Shown here: positions 56,641 to 64,000 of the stretch, in pieces
Position numbering within the stretch: the first letter of the stretch is position 1
Layout: each line of letters begins with the position of its first letter
Source: Terana coerulea
Taxonomy: Eukaryota > Basidiomycota > Agaricomycetes > Polyporales > Phanerochaetaceae
Assembly: GCA_024811115.1 (NCBI GenBank)
Contig: JAKOGH010000194.1
Coordinates: 1-64,000, forward strand
Direction: 5' to 3'
Length of the DNA: 64,000 nucleotides
Made by a program: the position numbers and the translations under genes
The notes under the pieces: model-generated
What the model saw: the letters and a program-made list of their open reading frames with translations, nothing else
Told to the model about the DNA's origin: nothing
Databases searched by the model: none

Positions 56641-57849
56641 TTGAACTGGCCTGCTAATTGAGTTTAAAAATAGGCACACAGTCCAGCCCAAAGCAAATCA
56701 CACACTTTGCAAGCCTTATCTTTTATTGGACATCTCTTATTAGACATTTTGCAAGCCTTCCTCTTACCCTTACCATCTCTAACATAAACTTAAGTGTTAT
56801 AAATGTCAATGAGAGTATAATATTTCGTACCTCTGCTAGCACACTAGAGTCTTTTTTATTAGGCTTTATAACAGCTTGCTGAATGTATATAATAGTACAA
56901 ATGGGATAGCAGACACCTATTCAGAAAGTTCTGTGTTGCTTAGCAACATAGTATTTTAGAGCACTATCCCAGAAAGTCTCCAGCTAAATAACGACATAAT
57001 TTTGCGCATCAAAGATAAGTCCCTGGAATTTAGACCAAGTGGCATTAAAACACACTATAAAACACTTTGCAAAAGTCCCTTACAATGGGGCATGCTATGA
57101 TAATATATTTAGTTAGATTGCATCAGTTTATGAGCAATCATGTGTGCTTTATATCATTTTTAAACATGCTGTGCAAATTTTAGCTTGCTATTGTAAGCTG
57201 TTTCTCACAAATGATTCATGTATAAGCATGACTTCAGGTAGTAAATAAAAGCAATGTTTATAATGTTTCAATATAATGGCTTTCTACTGCTTAAATCTTA
57301 AGATGACTTATTATATAAACCAGTTATAATAGTTTGGATATGATTCGATATAAAAGAAAAAGTACTTAGTAAACTTTAGCCATATGGTAGCTAGGATTTA
57401 ATAACTGAGAATAAAATATACAGAATTGCTGGATATATATAATAGTAATAGACATCTTTTTCCAAATATAACAGCTTTGCCAATTCTAATTAGCATATTA
57501 TGTGGAAAAGATAAAGAAATACATTAGAAGATATAGCCCTAAAGCATGTCATAATTCTGGATAAAAAGCATATGAACTTAGCAACTATTGAGCAGCTTAT
57601 TGAGCAATACAAATGCATATAATGTCTAGCATTCTTAACTCCATTTGAGTCAAAAAAATTATATTAACAAATGTTGAATGTGTATAGTTATTTGGAAGTA
57701 AATATGCTGCAGAAAAAAACTAAAGAAGAAAGTGCGCTATAATAGAAGGTGCATTATAATACTCATTGTAAAAATAATATTAAATAACAAGCAAAGTATA
57801 AAGCTTACAAAAGGAAAAGTATATGTATGAGAAGTTTTCTCTAAGCTAC
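56641..57849. other. AT-rich region upstream of the Helitron coding relic
   Basis: May contain the Helitron 5' end, but I could not place a terminal motif. The plus-strand frame at 56658-56882 shows no domain. Faint coding-like text near 57540-57760 is closed by stops. Confidence 0.35.
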
Positions 57850-60104
57850 TTAGTAAAGAATTACTAATAAAGATAATTAATGAATTTTCTGAGAACACTA
57901 GCTTCAAAAGTTAGAAGAATTTAGCTATACAGTCTATAGAGCTTTAACATCTACCAAACGGTTAATGTTGCTGAGTAAAATCCAATATCATTTGGATTAT
58001 TTGATTACTAGTGGTATCACTCTAATTGAACATGCACCTGGAAATGATGTAATTTTCGACACATCAGGGTCTGTTCTTGCCTTTAACTGTAAGCATATAT
58101 ATAACTTTGCAATTCAATCCTGCAAAATGGCAATGTGCTCAAGTTAGCATTGGCTAATAGCTCATGGCTTGAAGATATATTAATAGTATTACAAGACTTG
58201 AACTGAACTGAACAATTGCTGATTTCAAGCATTATATACAGCTGTAATATTGTCAAAGTGCTAGTATCTAAAGAGCTCATGTAATATGTCATATTATGTC
58301 AATGCTTAAAATTATAAGTGTTTTTACTATCAAAGCAAGAACGATTGGACAGTGTGCTAGCATTTTTATATTTGGGTTCTACTAAGCTAATTGCTGAAGA
58401 GTATATAGGAACACCATGTTAGGGCATCATAGCAAGGTAATAATGGCATTGAAATGGCTTAAACTTAATTACAAGAACTACAGAAATATTGAAATCTTAC
58501 CAAATAATGTAAAAGAATATCCTAAAGACAAACCATCAGTTGCTATAGATTATCATGAGGAAAATGCAGCTAAAGGTCTAGAATGTGCTGCAGTCAATGA
58601 TAAGAATGAGGATAAAGGCACTATAGAAGGCCAATGCCATTTTACTATGCATACTTTGACAACTGAGGAGTTAACTGAGTTAATCACTAAAAATGTCCAC
58701 ATGAAATTTTGCAATAAAGCTTTGCTGCATTTTAAACAAGGTAGAATAGCTTTAGCTACAACTCATACTTCAACTTTTGAGTCATTATATGACAATCCTC
58801 AACTGCATCAATAAATGTTCCCTTGGCTGTCTTTATATGGCATTATTGGCAGTGCACATATTTCTAATGAATAGCATGTACATTATTTACTAATATATCA
58901 TAATGAGCACTTTTAGCAAAATAACTACTTTCCTTTGATTGCCTTTAACTATAAACAGATTAGGAAAAGCACTACTGGTAGAGTTTTACTTGTAGCCAGA
59001 GATTAATTTAGCACAATTGCTGAAAGATTGTTAAAGATGAAAGAAGCTACTCTTACTAAACTGATAAACTCAAGCAAGGGCCTGTTAATTTGAAAGAGTT
59101 GTCAAATGAAGAAAAGGAGTTCTTTAAAATTATGAATAACATAGGCTATATAAAGGCTCATGTACTAAGCTCAATTACAAGTAGAAAGAATATGAAAATA
59201 AAATGTAGTCTTTATCATCATATCTAAGAGCACTCAGCTGGTTTGTTACTTTTCACCAGTAGATACAGCACATTATATGGCAATTTACTTGGCTAGTACT
59301 ATTCAAACGGTATATCCATGATTTCTAGGCTATAATGAGTGTATAAGACTTATTGAAAATAATCCTGTAGCTGGAGCAAGATTTTTCAAGGCCACAATTG
59401 ATGCATTTATCAAACATATGTTAGATATAGGCTTGCAGCATTCAGGAGTATATAAAAGACATTAGGATATTATAGAGCAGTTAAACAATAAAGCTGTTTG
59501 ATGTTGCATATGCATATGCTTATATGAATTAAAGATTCTTTGACACTTCAAGCAATTAGAGACAGAATATTGTATGCAGACTTCAGCTTTCAAAACACAT
59601 AGTAGAAGTTTTGAAAAATGTTCATAGTGAAGAGCTCACTGATAAAACAATGAGTGAGATAGAAGAAACTAATATAAAGCTGAAAAATGGTCTAAATTAT
59701 ATATTGCCAACTCAAATACACTTAGAGAAAGTAGACAAACCATGCAAAAATCCAAAGTGCAATTATTTATACTTTGAGTGCAAGAAAAGCAGAGTCATAG
59801 TGGGTATACTTTACAAAAACAGTTAATCATTTGCTGTATTATCAAATAGGCATATTTGTACAAAAGCCTGCAAAAATAATATGCACAAAATATGCGAAGC
59901 TAGATTTCCCAGAACACTCCATAAAAAAATTGTAGTGAATCCGAAAACTAGTGCATTGTTTATATAAAAAAAAAGGTAAAGCATAGATGAATATATTTAC
60001 TCTAATGACTACATTTGTCTTCAAGTGCAATTCAGATATTACTAGCTTATTATTTAGCACAGCTATTACGACAGCTATAGCTTATATTGTAATGCCAGAT
60101 TTAT

Positions 60105-61045
60105 AAAACACTCAGAGTATAGCCTTAGTATGTAGCTTCTGCACAGTAATGTATGTGCTAGCTTTGCAGCTTTACATAGCCAAAAACAGCCTTTAAAGCA
60201 TATGCACAGCATTCGCAATGCTTTAGGCATAGGATAATAATTAAAAGGATATGATTAGTTAAGAAGCAGGGTTTTGGAAAGTATATAAGGGTTTCAAACA
60301 TTGAAGTTCAGCCCTAAATGACTTTTGCCCAGAGAACAAACTTAGAAACTCTCAGATTATATACAATGAATGATCAAACAAGCATGGACTGCTAGTATAT
60401 AGCTCTTTATGGTAGCATTAGATAATGGTTTAGTTTTTGTATTGTATGTGCAGATATTTAACCCTTGCATTGAGTTTGTAGCAGTGTACTTGCTTTAGTA
60501 ACTGAATGCTGAATATAAGCTGCAATTGAACTTAACCTTGGCATTGCCTTGTCATTTCCGGACAGCACTTAAATAGATATAATAATCACTTAACTAGCCT
60601 CTTGCCTAACCCTGTTTGTTACGCATTAGTATAAGAGATAAGTATTGTTTGAAGCACCCCTCATATCAAGTATGATCTTTCAAGGCTCACCCAGCTTCCT
60701 TGATGCTCTTGCAAAGCTATAGTTACTAACTCTTGACATTACAGATTATAAACATTTTTATTTGACTGTTATCAAACTCTAATTACCACTTTTTTCTTGA
60801 CAAAAGCACTTATACGTAGGACTGTTAACTTTCATTCAATATTTTACTCGCACTACGCGCCGCAAAATCTTTTCTCCACCAAATAACTGGAATAGCTTGG
60901 CCTAATAACTAACCTAATAACTTGTACATTCAGTGTAGCCTATGTTTCACTGACTAATCGTTTAGCCACTAAATACTTACTAGCACCCATTTTTTATTAG
61001 AACTTTAGTGCTTTGCTGTTTGATTGCAATAATATAACTGATTAT
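60105..61045. mobile_element. Insert of about 0.94 kb in the Helitron, carrying repeat R4
   Basis: Helitron coding text stops at a GTAATGCCAGATTT context and resumes at GATTATATTACC, giving a possible imperfect duplication of GATTWATA type. The first 200 bp of the insert (60112-60310) match 47337-47545. An apparently less decayed patch (CACTACGCGCCGC near 60851) lies toward the end. No coding capacity recognised; terminal repeats not resolved. Confidence 0.6.
60112..60310 (+). repeat. Repeat R4, copy 2 (transition-decayed)
   Basis: Same order of phrases as 47337-47545 (ACACTCAGAGTATAGCCTTA, TAGCTTTACATAGCC-like, GGGTTTTGGAAAGTATATAA), nearly all differences being C-to-T or G-to-A. Keeps the TATA-like TATATAAGG. 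Confidence 0.65.
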
Positions 61046-63520
61046 ATTACCAAAACACTACTTAAAATACATACCATATTTGAAGCAGAGAAAGCTTTAT
61101 TTAGGCGTGATTCTGAAATGCTGGCAAGTGATAAATTCTAGCAATACAAGCAAGTAAAATATTAACTAAAGTAACAAATGCATTGACTTCAAAAGCGAAA
61201 TTAGTAGATTAATAGCTTGTATGTACTTACTCAAATATCTAAACTATTATATAACCCATAAGTGTCGAAGGTTTTATTAAAGGGAATATATCAATGAAGT
61301 TTGCAAATTTTAATAGTTAGATGTCAAAAATGACTTAGATGAAAAGCCTATTACAGAAAAGGTAATTGCTCAGAAAACTGGCAGTAAACTAGTGGATTAC
61401 AGCAGTGTTATGAACTATATTTACAAACTAGAGAAGCATAAGGACATACACTTGTATGATTGGATTAGAGGATATGAAAAAGGCGAAAATCTGAAGTTGT
61501 TTACAAAAAAGAAGAAGAGTTTTTAGTTGATGAGATTATAGACTGTAAATGAATTGCCAAAAATCTGCAAATGCTTATTTGATAAAACTTAGGTGATGAA
61601 ACTTAAAAAACAAATCTACTTAGAGTAATTTGGAAGCTGTGGATATATATTTGGCAAAGCATAATATAACATATTACAAAGATTTACCTTCTATAGATCC
61701 TAAATCTGCATTCTATAACTTAAACATATCAGATAATGATGATGATGAGTCTTCACATCAAGAAGCATTTACTAAAGCAAAGGAAAAGGATACAGGTGCA
61801 AAGCCAAGTAATATTGAGCAAAATCTAGCAACTTATTAACTTGGGATTTTTGTCTACCTAAACATCTACAGCGTAGGTCATACAAAGTAAAGTTATGCTC
61901 TGAACTACAAGCCAAAGTGCCTGACTTTATTAATAATGCATTGCCTTGAAAAGACAAGGGAAACTATGAAGATTATTACATAACAATGCTCACTCTCTTT
62001 AAGCTTTAGACGTCTGGTGAAAATCCAAAAAGCGAAAATAGCCAGTGAAATAAACCTTTCCTTAACTATGAATTTACTGAAAGACAATCACAGCTGATAA
62101 AAAATTTCATGTCAGCTATAAATGCAATAATGCTAAAGACAACTTTGCAGCAGCAAGGAAGAAGAGATTATACGCTGCAGATATGCCTACTGACTTGAAT
62201 GATAATTTGCAAGACCATTTGAGCAATTGTTCTACAACACTGAAGCATTGTCTAGTCTAAATCAAGAAAATCCACAGCATATTGCTGATAAATACAATTA
62301 ATTATCTACTGGGCAAATCAAAAGCTATCACAAATGCAGGATGCTAAAAGGTTGCTATATCATAATAGTGCTTTGGACAAGCTGGAAAACAAGGGCACAA
62401 TAGTAATAGCTAACATTCCTATTCAAGATAGTGGTGATAAAACTGGACATCATTGGAGTTTATTGCTGAAAGCTAAAAAGATGCTATTTTAGCAAAAAAA
62501 CATACAAAAGCATTGCACAAGTCTGAATAAGTTGCCAAAGTTAGCCAGGAAAATGCTAATGCAGTAAAAGTGATTAATAAATTATATCTCACTGATAACT
62601 TCAAAGCACCAATAGTAGAAGTGCAGGAATTGACCAAGAGTACTGTTGCTAAGTTTAGCTTGAATAACGAGCAAAAGAGAGCATTCAGTATAGTTGCAAA
62701 CTATGCTAGCAAGCTATTAGAAGAGCAGCTTAAGATATATTTTGGAGGAATGGCTGGTGCAGAAAAATCACAAGTTATCAAAGCACTTATTTGTTACTTT
62801 AATAAGTGCAATAAAGCATACAGATTCACTTGTGTAGCTCCTACTGGTGCAGCAGCAGCTGTGATATCTGGTTTGATTTATCATTTATTACTGAAGCAAA
62901 GCAAATTTGAGAAAAATATAGCCCTATGTTATTAGCAGCCTTTGAGAACTCACAGAATGAGTATATTCTCTTGGATGAGATATGAATGCTTGACTCTCTA
63001 AATCTGTATAAAATCTGCGCAAAAATGTGCTTGGCCATAAAACAAGAGCATGAATCCTTTAGAGGTATAAATATTATTTGTCCTAGTAACTTTGCTCAAT
63101 TACCTCCAAATGTAGGTGGAAATCCATTATATGCTGGTGAAATACAGTCCACAGTGCATACAACCAAATTTGTCAGGGAACAGCAAGTAGCAATTGGCAA
63201 AGCAATCTGGCATTAATTTACTGCAGTAGTTATACTAAGAGAAAATATGCAACAAAGACTACAAGGTGATCAAGATGTTAAACTAAGAACAGCATTAGAA
63301 TATATGAGATATTCATCGAAAGTTACTAGAGGCATTTCTAAATATTTAAAATAAGAATTTAGAGATTTGGAAATTCTAGATAAAGTCACAAGATTGCAAT
63401 TCATTAGAAATCTGTCTAAGTATATTGGAGGTATTACCAGAAACCAAGTCATATATAAATATTGCAATTGGAAAGAAGTTGAACATATTCCAAAGCAAAT
63501 GCCAAAAGAGCTCAAATAGA

Positions 63521-64000
63521 CAGAGAATGCATAATGGTTAAGTGCTGAGCAAAGAATAACTTAAAATAGAAAGTTGTGAAAGCTAACAAGTTCAAAAGAA
63601 AATCACATGCCAAAGCTTCTATACAATCATCAACTGCTTTATTTACTCCTATTAAGGGAACTACTGCTTTGGCTATTCTAAGCAATAAGACAGAAAATAG
63701 CAAAAGGCAAAAGAATGAGTGCTCAAGATACTAAGATTTGTGATGCAAGATCTATCAAAAGCCAAAAATTCACTCTACTTCAAACACACTAGATGCTATG
63801 CATTGGAGATTCACTTGGAGTGACAATAATTATGGCTATGATGCTTTATTTATGATATTGTACTCCATTTATCAAAAGCAGCCAATACTTTGAGACATAC
63901 ATATAGTTAGTCAAAATAATCTTTTGGCGCAGTTTACAAGTCTTTTTACAATGGTACAAAATAATAAACTGTTCAAAGATAATGCAAGGCAATTGTTAAG
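63521..64000. other. Downstream of the Helitron helicase, window end
   Basis: AT-rich plus-strand text with lysine-rich short frames; may still be Helitron C-terminal region, but no motif is clear. Confidence 0.35.

Larger units (their letters stand above)
57850..63520 (+). pseudogene. Helitron Rep-helicase (RepHel) relic, near full length
   Basis: A RepHel protein would nick and unwind DNA for rolling-circle transposition. In order: N-terminal region (about 57857-58190, ending in LALANSSWLEDI); 58416-58814 (LGHHSKVIMALKWLKLNYKN ... GQCHFTMHTLTTEE, MYDN-like end); the Helitron-like N domain at about 59100-59290; NNPVAGARFFKATIDAFIKH near 59370-59420; HUH motif LHMHML at 59504-59521; a Cys-rich linker; after a 0.94-kb insert, HDIYLYDWIRGYEKGE-like text near 61450 and DKGNYEDYYITMLTLFKPW near 61955; SF1 helicase with Walker A GGMAGAEKS (62744-62770), APTGAAAA, LLDEI (about 62965) and SNFAQLPPN (about 63085). 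Altered Walker A, Asp-to-Asn in the FAQLPP motif and many stops rule out activity. Coding signal fades near 63520, and the 3' end lies there or beyond the window. Confidence 0.88.

Overview
The window looks like a fungal, repeat-packed, gene-poor heterochromatin block. I found no intact host gene. Almost everything recognisable is a transposable element or a relic of one, nested several layers deep. The organism call is an inference from family recall: the Helitron relic, the chromodomain Ty3/gypsy element, the tyrosine-recombinase-type reverse transcriptase relic and the Tc1/mariner tail all resemble families common in fungi, with Basidiomycota most likely and Ascomycota not excluded. Most copies carry dense C-to-T/G-to-A transitions and in-frame TAA/TAG stops, as expected of RIP-like or CpG-methylation mutation. 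A few segments stay GC- and CpG-rich (1-900, 13.0-19.6 kb, 43.1-45.4 kb, 46.3-49.9 kb), so base composition is a mosaic of young or protected patches in decayed AT-rich sequence.

Layout. 1-552 is CpG-dense imperfect repeat. 555-3829 is a long inverted-repeat element with a tRNA-like Pol III promoter in each arm; a 169-bp inverted repeat and a 150-bp TA-flanked MITE sit in its left arm. 3835-9245 is a decayed Ty3/gypsy element (Gypsy-1) with a solo LTR of its own family in its leader. About 9.3-12.8 kb holds a dispersed repeat (R1), an 870-bp palindromic TA-flanked element and a Helitron fragment. 12820-28017 is an old chromodomain gypsy element (Gypsy-2b, minus strand); a younger copy (Gypsy-2a, 12918-19583, target duplication GTCAA) has jumped into its LTR. 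Gypsy-2b also carries an LTR-like insert, a short hAT-like element and a 1.6-kb insert. 28-32.6 kb holds coding relics, a Gypsy-1 LTR and a mariner transposase tail.

32651-39638 is the most striking object: a roughly 7-kb fold-back structure whose arms contain tandem units of about 620-640 bp (three left, two right), a loop of about 0.87 kb and a hAT-like element in one arm. About 40-43 kb is AT-rich repeat debris. 43-50 kb is a GC-balanced block with pieces of Gypsy-2 LTR, a tRNA-like sequence and a minus-strand reverse transcriptase with a CCCH/CCHC-type finger. 50-56.6 kb holds R1 copies, two more palindromic TA elements and a solo Gypsy-1 LTR with a perfect ATAGC duplication. 57.85-63.5 kb and probably beyond is a near-complete but stop-ridden Helitron Rep-helicase, split by an insert of about 0.94 kb whose first 200 bp match a segment of the GC block.

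No gene set here works together as a pathway. The interaction is genomic: elements insert into elements, several share long palindromic architecture, and mutation has silenced nearly all of them. Gypsy-2a (near-identical LTR ends, exact target duplication, intact YMDD and DSG) and the 150-bp MITE (perfect terminal repeats) look youngest.
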